Source of the DNA: Sphingomonas jejuensis
GTDB lineage: Bacteria; Pseudomonadota; Alphaproteobacteria; Sphingomonadales; Sphingomonadaceae
DNA length: 64,000 nt
NCBI RefSeq assembly: GCF_011927695.1
Contig: NZ_JAATJE010000001.1
Location: 930,001-994,000 of the forward strand
Direction: 5' to 3'
Shown here in pieces: positions 52,646 to 62,271 of the stretch. A program made the position numbers and the translations under genes. Under the pieces are notes generated by a model that was not told the DNA's origin, ran no database searches, and was given only the letters and a program-made list of their open reading frames with translations. Each line of letters starts with the position of its first letter. Position 1 is the stretch's first letter.

Positions 52646-54205
52646 CTAGCTGGCCTCTTCCGGTGGCAGGTCAAGCCGCGGGAACACCGGCGTCGGCGCT
52701 TCCAGGGTGAAGCCGGAGGCGACGAGGCGGGCGTGGCGTCCATCATCAAGGATGTTGGAAATCAGCCGCTCGTCGGCGGGCACGCCCATCATGTCGAGGA
52801 TCCGGGCGGCGGATGCCGGCACCACCGGCTGGATCGCGACCGCCAGGTCGACGATCGCGCGCCACAGCGTCGCCAGCACCTGTTCCATGCGGACAGGATC
52901 GGTCTTGCGGAGCGCCCAGGGCGCCGCGGTGTCGATATAGGCGTTGCAGGCGAACACGCCGCGCATCCACGCCTCGATGCCCTGCGACAGCTGCAGAGCC
53001 TCGAAAGCGGCGGGCATCTCGTCGGCGCAGGCGCGGCGCACCTCCGCCAGCAGTGCCGCATCCTCCGCGGCCTCGCCGCCGCCCGCCGGCACCCGCCCGG
53101 CCAGGTTCTTGGCGATGAAGGCCAGCGTGCGCTGCACCAGATTGCCGAAGCTGTTGGCCAGTTCGGCGTTGACGCGGGTGACGATGGCATCGGCCGAATA
53201 GCTGCCGTCCTGACCGAAGCTGACCTCCCGCAGCAGGAAGTAGCGCAGCGCGTCGACGCCGAACGCATCGGCCAGCGCCAACGGGTCGACGACGTTGCCG
53301 AGCGACTTCGACATCTTTTCCCCGCGGTGCAGCAGGAAGCCGTGCCCGAACACGGTCTTCGGCAAGGGCAGCCCCGCCGACATCAGGAAAGCCGGCCAGT
53401 AGACCGCATGGAAGCGGACGATGTCCTTGCCGATGACATGAAGGTTCGCCGGCCACCGCTTCTGCCAGCCCTCCGCCGGATAACCGATGCCCGTCAGGTA
53501 GTTGGTGAGCGCGTCGACCCACACATACATGACATGGCCCGGCGCGTCGGGCACCGGCACGCCCCAGTCGAAGCTGGTGCGGGAAACGGACAGGTCGGAC
53601 AGGCCGCCCCGCACAAAGGACAGCACCTCGTTGCGCCGCGCCTCCGGCTGGATGAAGTCCGGGTTGGCCTCGTAATGCGCGAGCAGCCGGTCGGTATAGG
53701 CCGACAGCCGGAAGAACCAGCTTTCCTCTACCGTCCATTCGACGGGCGTCCCCTGCGGCGACAGGCGGGCGCCCCCTTCACCGTCGAGCAGCTCGTCCTC
53801 GCCATAGAAGGCTTCGTCACGGACGGAATACCAGCCCTCGTACCGGCCGGGGTAGATGTCGCCGGACGCCTGCATCGCGCGCCAGATCGCCTGGCTCGCC
53901 TCGTGGTGGGCCGGCTCCGTGGTCCGGATGAAGCGATCATAGGAGATGTGAAGACGATCCGCCATCTGCCTGAAAAGCGACGACATTTCGTCGGCGAGCT
54001 GCAATGGCGCGATGTCGCGGCCGCGCGCGGCCTGCGCCATCTTCAGCCCATGTTCGTCCGTACCGGTCAGGAAAAAGGTGTCGCGGCCGCGCAGCCGGTT
54101 GAAGCGCGCGATGCAATCAGTCGCGATCGCCTCGTAGGCGTGGCCGATGTGCGGCGGGCCGTTGGGATAGCTGATCGCAGTGGTGACGTAGAAGGGCTCG
54201 GCCAT
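52646..54205 (-). CDS. metG: Methionyl-tRNA synthetase
   Basis: Charges tRNA-Met. The 519-residue class I synthetase has PNGPPHIGHAYEA (HIGH) and KMSKSLGN. The connective-peptide region lacks zinc-binding cysteines (RDEAFYGEDEL), and the C-terminal dimerisation domain is absent, placing it in the short MetG2-type class. It sits 5 bases after holB and 5 before tatD. The ATG is preceded by GACAGCC, a weak ribosome-binding site. Confidence 0.96.
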   Translation of the reverse strand: MAEPFYVTTAISYPNGPPHIGHAYEAIATDCIARFNRLRGRDTFFLTGTDEHGLKMAQAARGRDIAPLQLADEMSSLFRQMADRLHISYDRFIRTTEPAHHEASQAIWRAMQASGDIYPGRYEGWYSVRDEAFYGEDELLDGEGGARLSPQGTPVEWTVEESWFFRLSAYTDRLLAHYEANPDFIQPEARRNEVLSFVRGGLSDLSVSRTSFDWGVPVPDAPGHVMYVWVDALTNYLTGIGYPAEGWQKRWPANLHVIGKDIVRFHAVYWPAFLMSAGLPLPKTVFGHGFLLHRGEKMSKSLGNVVDPLALADAFGVDALRYFLLREVSFGQDGSYSADAIVTRVNAELANSFGNLVQRTLAFIAKNLAGRVPAGGGEAAEDAALLAEVRRACADEMPAAFEALQLSQGIEAWMRGVFACNAYIDTAAPWALRKTDPVRMEQVLATLWRAIVDLAVAIQPVVPASAARILDMMGVPADERLISNILDDGRHARLVASGFTLEAPTPVFPRLDLPPEEAS

Positions 54206-54210
54206 GGCTG

Positions 54211-55182
54211 TCAGCCTTTAGCGGCGGAGACAGGCCCGGCAAGGCCGGCAACGATGGTGCCGAGTTTCCAGACGGTGCTCGGCACGTCGAGCGACAGCGG
54301 GACGGCCGCCGCGCAGAGCGAGCGGGCCTCGTCCCAGGCCGCAAGCGCCCGCGCAAGCGCCGTTCCCTGTCGTTGCCGGGCGACTGCGGCGATCGTGGCC
54401 GGAACCCGCTCCAGGAACACACGGTAGCGCGCCTGCGCCGTCTTGCCGCCAAGCGCCTTCACGAGCGCGAGCCGACCGAGCCGGTCCGGATCCCCGGTCG
54501 ACCCGATCGCATGAAGCGCGCGGTCGAGCCCCGCCACGTCGAGCCCGGCGGCGGCGATGGCGGACCCCGGGGCCCCGTCCCCCGCCGCGACCAGATCGTC
54601 GACGGATCCGGCAGGCTCGTCCGGAAGCGCCTGGGCCAGCGCCGCGCGCATGTCCGCGTCGCCGAGCGGCCTGAAGCTGAGCGTCCGGACGCGCGAACGG
54701 ATCGTCGGCAGGAGGCGGCCGGGCGCGTGGCTGACGAGGAGGAAGACGAGGCCCGGCGGCGGCTCCTCCAGGCTTTTCAGCAGCGCGTTGGCGCCGCCGC
54801 GCTCCAATTCGTCGACCGCATCGATGACGATCGCGCGCCTTGCCGACAAGGACGGCGTGCCCGTCAGCAGCGGCTGGAGCCGGCGCACGGCATCGACCGG
54901 GATGTTGCGCCCGGTCTGTTCCCCGTCCTCGTCGCGCGCGCGTTCCAGCAGCTGATAGTCCGGGTGGCTGCGCGCCTGCACGAGCCGGGCGGTTGGATGA
55001 TCCTGCGGCAGCTGAAAGGGGCCGGTCCCGCCCGCGAGCAGCCGCGCGGCGGCGGCGCGGGCGAACAGTCCCTTGCCGATCCCCGCCGGCCCGGCGAGCA
55101 GCCAGGCATGGTGCATGCGGCCCGACGCCATGGCGTCGAGGAAGATCTCCGCCTGCGCGTCATGCCCGACGATGCGGGTCAC
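54211..55182 (-). CDS. holB: DNA polymerase III subunit delta prime
   Basis: A clamp-loader ATPase-fold subunit of 323 residues. Walker A is LLAGPAGIGKGLFARA, and the conserved region IDAVDELERGGANALLKSLEEPP (shown in part) and TIRSRVRTLSFRPL are present. The usual four-cysteine zinc module is not seen. The start is GTG, overlapping the tmk stop (GTGA). tmk-holB is a conserved bacterial pair. Confidence 0.94.
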   Translation of the reverse strand: MTRIVGHDAQAEIFLDAMASGRMHHAWLLAGPAGIGKGLFARAAAARLLAGGTGPFQLPQDHPTARLVQARSHPDYQLLERARDEDGEQTGRNIPVDAVRRLQPLLTGTPSLSARRAIVIDAVDELERGGANALLKSLEEPPPGLVFLLVSHAPGRLLPTIRSRVRTLSFRPLGDADMRAALAQALPDEPAGSVDDLVAAGDGAPGSAIAAAGLDVAGLDRALHAIGSTGDPDRLGRLALVKALGGKTAQARYRVFLERVPATIAAVARQRQGTALARALAAWDEARSLCAAAVPLSLDVPSTVWKLGTIVAGLAGPVSAAKG

Positions 55183-55805
55183 GGCAGCAGGTCCGCCAGC
55201 GCATCCACCAGGCGATCGGTCACGCTGTCGGCCGGTCCGCTGCCATCCACCAGCCGAACCCGCTCCGGCTCCGCCGCGGCGATGCGGTGGAAGGCACGCG
55301 CGACATGGTCGTGATAGTCGGCCGCGCGCCCGCCGATCCGGTCCGATCCCGCGCTGTCACGGTCGCCGGCGCGGGCAAGCGCCTCGTCCGCATCGAGCGC
55401 CAGCACGAGCGTGCGATCCGGCAACAGCCCCGCGCTTCCGACGCGGTGCAGCGCCATGACGTCATCATCGCCGAGCGCGCTGCCGGTCGCCTGGTAGGCA
55501 CGGCTGCTGTCGACGAACCGGTCGCACAGCACCCATCGTCCGGACGCGATGGCCGGACGGATGGTGCGTTCGACATGGTCGGCGCGTGCGGCCGCGAACA
55601 GCAAGGCCTCCGCCCGCGCGCTCCAGCGGTCCGCGGCACCGGTCAGCAGCAGCGCGCGGATCGCCTCCGCCCCCGGGCTGCCGCCCGGCTCCCGCGTGAC
55701 GACCACGTCGATCCCGCGACGGGCGAGCGCGTCCGCCACCCGTCGCAGCTGCGTGGACTTACCGACCCCTTCCCCGCCTTCCAGCGTGATGAAGCGGCCG
55801 CTCAC
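55179..55805 (-). CDS. tmk: Thymidylate kinase
   Basis: Phosphorylates dTMP to dTDP. A 208-residue protein with the P-loop FITLEGGEGVGKSTQ, the DRF-type motif VLCDRFVDSSRAYQ and TREPGGSPGAEAIR. GTG at 55805 overlaps the stop of the upstream carboxypeptidase gene (GTGA) and gives the typical N-terminus; an ATG at 55832 adds nine residues. The next gene holB is coupled. Confidence 0.95.
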   Translation of the reverse strand: MSGRFITLEGGEGVGKSTQLRRVADALARRGIDVVVTREPGGSPGAEAIRALLLTGAADRWSARAEALLFAAARADHVERTIRPAIASGRWVLCDRFVDSSRAYQATGSALGDDDVMALHRVGSAGLLPDRTLVLALDADEALARAGDRDSAGSDRIGGRAADYHDHVARAFHRIAAAEPERVRLVDGSGPADSVTDRLVDALADLLP

Positions 55806-56983
55806 CCGAAAAAGGAGGTGAGGCCGTTCCACACGCGGCGGAAGAAGCCGGCCTCTCCCACCGCGTTCTCGGCCACCAGCGGCAGGCTCTGCGCCGGCAT
55901 GCCCGCCGTCTGCACCACCAAGTCGGCGACATGCTGCCCCTTGGCGATCGGCGCCTTGATGGGACCATTGTAGACGACGCTGACGCGCATATCCTGCCCC
56001 ATGCCGGCCGGGATGGTGACCGACAGGTCGCGCGGCGCGACGAGGCCCACGACATCGGCATCGCCCATCTGCACCGCCGCCTCATCCACCTTCGCACCGC
56101 GTGCGAGCAGCGGGCGCGCGCGCCACGCGCCGAAGCCCCAGTCCATGAAGCGGATGCTTTCCTGGCGACGCCCACCATAGCTGTCGAGGCCGGCCACCAC
56201 CATCACGAGCCGCCGGTTGTCGCGGACGGCAGAGCCGGTGAAGCCGTAGCCGGCCTCCGCCGTGTGGCCGGTCTTCAGCCCGTCTCCGCCCTGGTAGTTG
56301 CTTTCGATCAGCGGGTCGCGGTTGCCCTGGGTGATCGCCTGGCCGCCCATCGTCTGGCCCCAGGTGAATTCCCGCCGGCTGTAGAAATTGCGGTAGAGTT
56401 CGGGGAAGCGCTCGATCGTCGCCTCGGCCAGCGTCGTCAGGTCGCGCGCGGTGGTGTAGGTCCGCCCCTCGTCCGGCCAGCCGTTCGAATTGCCGAAGCG
56501 GCTGTTGCGCATGCCCAGCCGCTCGGCCGCCTGGTTCATCAGCGCGACAAAGGCAGGCTCGGTGCCGGAGATGCCCTCCGCCAGGACGACGCAGGCGTCG
56601 TTGCCGGACAGGGTAACGATGCCGTGGAGGAGGTTCTCCACGCTCACCTGCTGTCCGGGCGACAGGAACATGGTGGAGCCGGCGGCGGGGCCATGCCAGC
56701 GCTGCCAGGTTTCCGGACGCACCGTGATCATCTGGTCGAGCTTCAGTTCGCCCCGGCGGATCAGGTCAAAGGCGACATAGACCGTCATCATCTTCGCCAT
56801 GGAGGCCGGCGGGATCCGCCGGTCCGCATCCTTGGCGTAGAGCACGGCGTCGGACGACAGGTCCTTCATGAAGGCGATGGGCGCGGTCGTGTCGAACGGC
56901 GGCGCGGCGGCGCGCGTCGGTGTCGTCAGGAGCGCCAGGGCGGTTGCGGAAAGAAGCAGCGGGCGGCCGGGGAAGCGGAGCAT
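55802..56983 (-). CDS. D-alanyl-D-alanine carboxypeptidase (PBP5/6 family)
   Basis: A periplasmic low-molecular-weight penicillin-binding protein of 393 residues. The signal peptide is followed by active-site S61xxK64 in PPASMAKMMTVY, SxN in LSGNDACVVLAEG and KTG in GLKTGHTAEAGYGFTG. The C-terminal PBP5_C domain ends with a hydrophobic, possibly membrane-associating helix (RRVWNGLTSFFG). It trims peptidoglycan stem peptides. It is 15 bases after the transglycosylase gene. Confidence 0.94.
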   Translation of the reverse strand: MLRFPGRPLLLSATALALLTTPTRAAAPPFDTTAPIAFMKDLSSDAVLYAKDADRRIPPASMAKMMTVYVAFDLIRRGELKLDQMITVRPETWQRWHGPAAGSTMFLSPGQQVSVENLLHGIVTLSGNDACVVLAEGISGTEPAFVALMNQAAERLGMRNSRFGNSNGWPDEGRTYTTARDLTTLAEATIERFPELYRNFYSRREFTWGQTMGGQAITQGNRDPLIESNYQGGDGLKTGHTAEAGYGFTGSAVRDNRRLVMVVAGLDSYGGRRQESIRFMDWGFGAWRARPLLARGAKVDEAAVQMGDADVVGLVAPRDLSVTIPAGMGQDMRVSVVYNGPIKAPIAKGQHVADLVVQTAGMPAQSLPLVAENAVGEAGFFRRVWNGLTSFFG

Positions 56984-56998
56984 GGTCGAGGGGTTCCG

Positions 56999-58036
56999 TC
57001 AGCGGGTGATCTCGTCGGCCAGCAGACCGACCGAGAGCGCGTAGAAGTTGGAGCAGTTATAGTCGAGGATCACGCGGTAATTGCCGGTGAGCAGATAGGC
57101 GGTGTTGCCCGGGCCGTCGGGCTCCAGCAGGCTCGCCATCTCGTCATCGGCGGGCCAGCGCGGCCCTTGCGGCACCACGCCCAGCCGGCGCCATTCCGCC
57201 ATCGTCCGCCAGCGCGAATGACGTTCATGGACGCGCGGGCAGCGGGGCGACGCGCCCAGGCTGCCGAGCGATGCGCGGTCGAGCCCGGCAGGCACGCGCG
57301 CGGCGACGCCCCACGGCACCCCCGGCTTCCACCCCGCATTGCCGAGATAGTTGGCGATGGAGGCAAGCGTGTCCGCTCGGCTGGACCAGATGTTGGCCAG
57401 CCCGTCGCCGTCCTCGTCCACCGCCAGGCGGAGGTACACGGAAGGCAGGAACTGCGGATAGCCGAAGGCGCCCGCCCAGCTGCCCTTGAGCCGCTCCCGC
57501 GGGACGCCGCGGTCGACCATGCGGAGCGTCGCGATCAGCTCCGGCTCGAACAGCTCGCGCCGCCGGCCGTCATAGGCGAGGCTGGCGAGCGAGCGGATGA
57601 GGTCGAAGTCTCCCACATAGCCGCCATAGTTGGTCTCATGGCCCCAGATCGCCATCAGGATGCCGGCCGGGACGCCGCGTTCGCGCTCCACCCGGTCGGC
57701 GGTGGCGCGCACCTCCGCATAGCGGGTGCGCCCGCGGCTGATCCGCTCCGCATCGACATGGCGCGCGCGATAGGGCGCAAAGGGCGGGCTGGCCGATGAC
57801 GGCTGTGACGAGGGCGTGCCCCCCGGTTGCGCGCGGTCCAGCTCAACCACCCGCGGGTTGAACGTCAGCGTCGGCAGGATCGTGTCCAGCGTCCGCGGGC
57901 TGACGCCATCACGCAGGGCGGCGGCACGGACCTGCATCAGATAGGACTGGAAGCCCGCGCCGGTGTCCTGCGCCTGGCTGGAGGACGGCAGCATCGTTGC
58001 CGCGGCAAGGGCGACCAAAGCGATCGGAAAACGCAT
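56999..58036 (-). CDS. Lytic murein transglycosylase (MltB-like)
   Basis: A 345-residue SLT_2/MltB-type enzyme with a signal peptide ending near SSSQAQ. Catalytic E134 is in IWGHETNYGGY. The substrate-binding motifs GAFGYPQFLPSVY, IANYLGNAGWKPGVPWG and the C-terminal YNCSNFYALSVG follow. No lipobox, so it is probably soluble periplasmic. ATG at 58036 follows GGAGG with 5-base spacing. It heads the minus-strand unit that runs down to mazG. Confidence 0.93.
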   Translation of the reverse strand: MRFPIALVALAAATMLPSSSQAQDTGAGFQSYLMQVRAAALRDGVSPRTLDTILPTLTFNPRVVELDRAQPGGTPSSQPSSASPPFAPYRARHVDAERISRGRTRYAEVRATADRVERERGVPAGILMAIWGHETNYGGYVGDFDLIRSLASLAYDGRRRELFEPELIATLRMVDRGVPRERLKGSWAGAFGYPQFLPSVYLRLAVDEDGDGLANIWSSRADTLASIANYLGNAGWKPGVPWGVAARVPAGLDRASLGSLGASPRCPRVHERHSRWRTMAEWRRLGVVPQGPRWPADDEMASLLEPDGPGNTAYLLTGNYRVILDYNCSNFYALSVGLLADEITR

Positions 58037-58164
58037 CAAACCTCCACACTGCCCGCCCGGACAGGTGCCACAGCGGGCGCAAGCATGTGAACCCCCCTCG
58101 TCGTCCCGCGCGTGCGATCCGGCTCTTTCCCGACGGCACAGGGCACGCTAGGCGAGGGAGCGAC

Positions 58165-58254
58165 GGGCAGGTGGCCGAGTGGTTTAAGGCAGCGGTCTTG
58201 AAAACCGCCGTGGGTTTGCGCTCACCGTGGGTTCGAATCCCACCCTGCCCGCCA
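58165..58254 (+). tRNA. tRNA-Ser (anticodon TGA)
   Basis: A 90-nt class II tRNA with acceptor GGGCAGG/CCTGCCC, anticodon stem GCGGT/ACCGC and loop CTTGAAA (anticodon TGA), a long variable arm, T-loop TTCGAAT and encoded CCA at 58252-58254. The convergent EAL gene stops 4 bases after it. Confidence 0.96.
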
Positions 58255-58257
58255 CTC

Positions 58258-60594
58258 TCAGGCGACCTGGCGCTCCGCCGTGTCTTCGGTCCGGAGCAGC
58301 GCCGCGAGATCGTCGAACGGCATCGGCCGGCCGATATGATAGCCCTGGATGCTGTCGCACCCGCAGGCGGACAGGGCGGCAAGCGTGGCGGCATCCTCCA
58401 CGCCTTCGGCCACCACCTTCAGGCCCAGTTCGTGCGCCATGTCGATGGTGGAGCGCACCAGGATCTGGTCGCTGCTGCTGGCGAGCATGGCCTGCACGAA
58501 GCTCTTGTCGATCTTCAGCTCCTGCGCGGGGAAGCGCTTCAGGTAGGACATGGTCGACTGGCCGGTGCCATAATCGTCGACAGAGATGCGGATGCCGGCG
58601 TCGCGCAGCTGCTCCAGCGCGTCGATGATGTCGCCCTTCAGCTCCACGGCGGCGGATTCCGTCACCTCCAGCGTCAGGCGATCGGGCGCGACGCGGGCAT
58701 CGGCCAGCGCCTGGAGGATGGTGTCGGTCAGCCCCGCGCGGCCGAGCAGCGTCGCCGACAGGTTCACCGCCACGTTGATCGGCGTGCCGGCGGCGGCGAG
58801 GCCGGCGGCATCGTCCAGCGCGCGACGGAGCACGTGGAGGGTCAGCTCCAGGATCTGGCCGCGCGCCTCAATCTGCGGGATGAAATTGTCGGGCGGCACG
58901 AAACCGCGCGTCGGGTGGCGCCAGCGCACCAGCGCCTCGGCGCCGGTGATGCGGCCGGAGGCGAGGTCGAGCTTGGGCTGGTAGGCGACCCAGAGCGATC
59001 CGTCCGCCATCGCCTGGTCGAGTTCGCTGAGCATCGAGAGCTGCCAGTCCTTGTCGGCGTCGGTGACGCCGCCGGCCGCCGCCCAGCGCGCGCCGCGCGA
59101 TGCCGCCTCGCTTGCCGCCGATAGCGCATCGGCGATCAGCACGGGTGCGGGCTGGCGCGCGTCGGCGGCGATGCCGAAGCTGACGGAGAGGTCGACCGGA
59201 CGGCCGGCACAGAAGAAGGGCGCGCGCAGGAGGGCGTGAAGCCCCTCGAAGCCCTCATCGGCGGCATCGGCGGTCCAGCCGGCGACGATGAAGGCAAGCG
59301 CGCCCTCCTCCACGCGGTAGATGCGCTCGTCCACGGCGACCGCCTGCAGCCGCTCGGCCAGGCGCTCCACCACCTCGTCGAGCCGGCCGGGCCCGAGCAG
59401 CGCGGCGAGCTCCTGGTGGCGGTGGATGGCGGCGACGCAGAGCTGGAGCCCCCCCGCCCCCGGCCAGTCACGGAGCAGGCCGGCGAGGTTCGGAAGCCCC
59501 GTGGCGCGATCGACCAGCCGTTCGCGGGCAAGCCGGGCCAGGTGGCCGAGCGCGGCAAAGGCGCCGCCGGCCGCCAGGATCAGGATGAGCGCCGGCATAA
59601 TCTCCATGCGGACGCGGCCGTCCATCTCCAAGAGCAGCGCGAGGAGCGGAAGCGCGACCACGCCGGCGAAGGGCAGCAGCCAGCGAAGGCTCCGCCGGCG
59701 ACGCGTGAAGGACAGGCGGATGAGCAGCATGGCGAGGAGCAGTGCGGGCACCCAGCCGATCTCGACGGCCGGACCCGCCCGCATCAGGGTTTCCGCTGCC
59801 AGCGCCTGGATCAGCACGCCCGGGATGACGCCGTGGCCGGGGACGGCATAACGGTCGCCCATCTCGATGGCGGTCGCGCCGACGATCAGGTCGCGGCCAG
59901 CGATCGCGGCGGCCGGCACCCGGCCGGCGATGAAGTCCGCGAAGGAGAAGCTGGGAATGGTGTCCGGATCGATCGCATAGTCGATCGGGAAGCTGGTACC
60001 CGCGGTGCCCTTCGCGCCGGCGACGAGCGCCGGCAGCGACGGACGCGGGGTGCCGGCCGTCACCACGCCCAGCGGCATGCGCCGCACCAGCCCGTCGGGC
60101 TCGGGCTGGACGTTCACCGCCGCCAGCATGGCGTGCCCGCGGAATTCGGGAAGCGGCAGGCTTTCCAGCTCCGTCGCCGCGCCGTGGCCGGCGGCCTGGC
60201 GGAAGGTCGGCAGGATCACCGTTCGACGCGCGGCACCGAGCGCGGCTGCGAAGCGCGCATCCTCGCTGGCGTTCGAGCGCGCGGAGAAATCAACGTCGAA
60301 CGCGATGCTGTCGGCACCCAGCCGGTCCGCCGTCTCGACCAGCCGCGCATGGAGCGAGCGCGGCCACGGCCAGCGGTCAAGCGTCGCCAGGCTGCGCGCG
60401 TCGATTTCGATCACCGCGACACGCCCGCCAGCGTCGGTGGCGCGCACCGCGTCACGCGCGCCCTGAAGCGCGCGCTCCCCGCCGACCGACAGGCCGCTGA
60501 ACAGGGCCGCGACCGTGACCAGCACGCCGGCCGCCGTCGCGATCAGACCACGACGACGGCCAACGGAAAGCCCGGCATCAACCGGCGAGATCAT
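58258..60594 (-). CDS. CHASE2 sensor-degenerate GGDEF-EAL phosphodiesterase
   Basis: A 778-residue membrane protein. An N-terminal helix is followed by an extracytoplasmic CHASE2 domain (IEIDARSLATLDRWPWPRSL, DSIAFDVDF) and three transmembrane helices near residues 280-360. A GGDEF-like domain with the signature degraded to EEGALAF follows, then an EAL domain. Its EALVRWRHP, NLSATLLG, EVTES, VDDYGTGQS, KIDKSFV, AEGVE and QGYHIGRP motifs are complete, so it should hydrolyse c-di-GMP. It is 21 bases downstream of the FecR gene. Confidence 0.92.
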   Translation of the reverse strand: MISPVDAGLSVGRRRGLIATAAGVLVTVAALFSGLSVGGERALQGARDAVRATDAGGRVAVIEIDARSLATLDRWPWPRSLHARLVETADRLGADSIAFDVDFSARSNASEDARFAAALGAARRTVILPTFRQAAGHGAATELESLPLPEFRGHAMLAAVNVQPEPDGLVRRMPLGVVTAGTPRPSLPALVAGAKGTAGTSFPIDYAIDPDTIPSFSFADFIAGRVPAAAIAGRDLIVGATAIEMGDRYAVPGHGVIPGVLIQALAAETLMRAGPAVEIGWVPALLLAMLLIRLSFTRRRRSLRWLLPFAGVVALPLLALLLEMDGRVRMEIMPALILILAAGGAFAALGHLARLARERLVDRATGLPNLAGLLRDWPGAGGLQLCVAAIHRHQELAALLGPGRLDEVVERLAERLQAVAVDERIYRVEEGALAFIVAGWTADAADEGFEGLHALLRAPFFCAGRPVDLSVSFGIAADARQPAPVLIADALSAASEAASRGARWAAAGGVTDADKDWQLSMLSELDQAMADGSLWVAYQPKLDLASGRITGAEALVRWRHPTRGFVPPDNFIPQIEARGQILELTLHVLRRALDDAAGLAAAGTPINVAVNLSATLLGRAGLTDTILQALADARVAPDRLTLEVTESAAVELKGDIIDALEQLRDAGIRISVDDYGTGQSTMSYLKRFPAQELKIDKSFVQAMLASSSDQILVRSTIDMAHELGLKVVAEGVEDAATLAALSACGCDSIQGYHIGRPMPFDDLAALLRTEDTAERQVA

Positions 60595-60615
60595 CGGCGC
60601 TGATCGCCTTCACGA

Positions 60616-60724
60616 TCAATCGTCGTCATCGTCGTCGTCGCGATCGTCATCGTCGTCACGATCGTCGTCATCATCATCATCATCGTCGTCGTCGTCGTCG
60701 TCGTCGCGATCATCATCGTCGTCC
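60616..60724 (-). repeat. Polyaspartate-encoding trinucleotide tract
   Basis: A run of GAC/GAT codons encodes blocks of 5, 15, 5 and 7 aspartates separated by single arginines at the end of the FecR protein. The mixed codons argue for selection on the protein, but the tract is still slippage-prone. Confidence 0.85.
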
Positions 60725-62124
60725 CGGCCCGGCCGCGGACGGATGATCGACCCGATGCCATCGATGATCTGGCAGGTGATCAGGCGGCAGGGAGCACCAG
60801 CCGTGGGCGCGTCATCATCGTCGTCACGTGGCCGGTCAGGCCTGTCCGGTTCAGGCTTGTCGGGCTTGTCGGGTTTGTCGGGCTTGTCTGGCCGGCCGGG
60901 CTCCGGTCGATCGGGGGCAGGCTGATCCGGCTGAGGGACCGGAGTGGGCGCTGGCTCCGGCGCGGGGGCCGGCTCCGGAGCAGGGCTTGGCGTGGGTGTC
61001 GGCTCCGGCGCGGGGGTCGGCTCTGGCGCAGGTGTCGGTGTGGGCTCAGGGGCAGGCGTTGGAGCCGGTGCTGGAGCGGGCGTGGGCGCTGGAGCGGGCT
61101 CCGGCGCAGGTGTCGGTGTGGGCTCAGGGGCAGGCGTTGGGGCCGGTGTTGGAGCTGGCGTGGGCGCTGGAGCGGGCGTCGGCTCCGGCGTCGGTGTCGG
61201 CGCCGGCGCTGGTGTCGGCGTCGGGGTGGGCTCAGGAGCAGGCGCAGGCGCAGGCGCAGGCGCAGGCGTCGGCGTTGGGGCCGGCTCAGGCGTCGGCGTC
61301 GGCGTCGGCGTTGGCGTGGGTGTGGGGGTGGGCTCCGGCGCGGGGGTGGTCACCGGCGCCTCGCCGGTCGCCGGCCCGGATCCGACGCCCGTGTTGCCGC
61401 CGACCGGATCGGGCGCACGCTGCGCATCCTGGACCGCGGCGATCGCGACGGCCGCCACCGTTGCCACCACATTGCCTTCGACCATGTTGTTGGTGAGCGC
61501 GGCCAGCGGCTGGGATGCGCTGTCCACCGTCTCCGTCAGCACGGGCGTGGTCGCGCCGCCGGCATCCTCCGCCCCGTCGGCGGTCTCGACCGACAGCCGG
61601 TCGGTGGACCCGGCGGTGACCTGTGCCACCTCGCCGGGCTCGACCAGGTCGCGCTCACGACCGTCAAGCGTCGACACCTCGACCGCGCCTTCCAGCACCT
61701 GCACGCTGGCGCCCGTCTCGTCGACCGTGACGCTGAAGGTCGTGCCCTTCACCACGGCGGCCAGATAGGGCGTGTCGACGCCGAAATGCTGACGGGCGGC
61801 GCGGTGCACGCGGTAGATGACGTTGCCGACCTCTTCCATGATGCGGGTGACGCCGCTCGCTTCTTCGGCCGGCAGGCGCACGCGGCTGCCGGGTGCCACC
61901 ACCAGATAATCATCGTCGCGGACGATGACGGCGCGGCCGGCACGGCCGGTCACCACGGCGTCGCCCGGCTGCAGCGGACCGTTGCTGACGGCGGCCTGCT
62001 GGCGCCCGCCACGAAGCACGAACACCTCGCCGCTGGTCTCGCTGAAGCGCCAGTCGCCGGCCAACGCAGGCATGCTGGACGACAGCAACAATGCGGCCAG
62101 GGCCGACTTGGTCAGAGATCGCAC
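60616..62124 (-). CDS. Secreted FecR-domain protein with proline-rich linker and polyaspartate tail
   Basis: A 502-residue protein. The signal peptide ends [10 protein letters not shown] FecR-type domain follows (about 30-190: [50 protein letters not shown]). Then come an alanine-rich hydrophobic stretch, a ~150-residue Pro/Thr/Ala/Glu linker, and PDK repeats. A short conserved-looking patch, [19 protein letters not shown], carries two cysteines, and the tail has 32 aspartates in the last ~36 residues. The start is GTG after GGAGGAGAG. It is not a canonical iron anti-sigma regulator: no cytoplasmic N-terminal domain. Confidence 0.88.
   Translation of the reverse strand: MRSLTKSALAALLLSSSMPALAGDWRFSETSGEVFVLRGGRQQAAVSNGPLQPGDAVVTGRAGRAVIVRDDDYLVVAPGSRVRLPAEEASGVTRIMEEVGNVIYRVHRAARQHFGVDTPYLAAVVKGTTFSVTVDETGASVQVLEGAVEVSTLDGRERDLVEPGEVAQVTAGSTDRLSVETADGAEDAGGATTPVLTETVDSASQPLAALTNNMVEGNVVATVAAVAIAAVQDAQRAPDPVGGNTGVGSGPATGEAPVTTPAPEPTPTPTPTPTPTPTPEPAPTPTPAPAPAPAPAPEPTPTPTPAPAPTPTPEPTPAPAPTPAPTPAPTPAPEPTPTPAPEPAPAPTPAPAPAPTPAPEPTPTPAPEPTPAPEPTPTPSPAPEPAPAPEPAPTPVPQPDQPAPDRPEPGRPDKPDKPDKPDKPEPDRPDRPRDDDDDAPTAGAPCRLITCQIIDGIGSIIRPRPGRDDDDDRDDDDDDDDDDDDDDDRDDDDDRDDDDDDD
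60940..61350 (-). repeat. Proline-rich repeat region inside the FecR gene
   Basis: Irregular repeats of the hexanucleotide-scale units encoding [11 protein letters not shown] and PAPAP. The high identity between blocks suggests expansion and contraction by recombination. It forms the extended linker between the FecR domain and the acidic tail. Confidence 0.75.
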
Positions 62125-62271
62125 ATCACTCTCCTCCGCTCCGGATCAGCCGGACCGCGGATCGGGGCTAGACGCGTCAAGGTTTCGATCGGCTTTCGAC
62201 CGTTGGTTTACCGGGAATAAAGCATGGCCTGAAAAGCAATCCTTAGCATTCCATGCGGTAGCGCCGCCCGC

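Noticed and set aside
58165-58254. tRNA-Ser as an attachment site for a genomic island covering 58-64 kb
   Set aside because: No integrase, no visible repeat of the tRNA 3' end and no change in base composition downstream.
60944-61768. Plus-strand Gly/Ala/Val repeat protein opposite the FecR linker
   Set aside because: It is the complement of the proline-rich repeat; the FecR frame has a signal peptide, a domain and a ribosome-binding site, this one does not.
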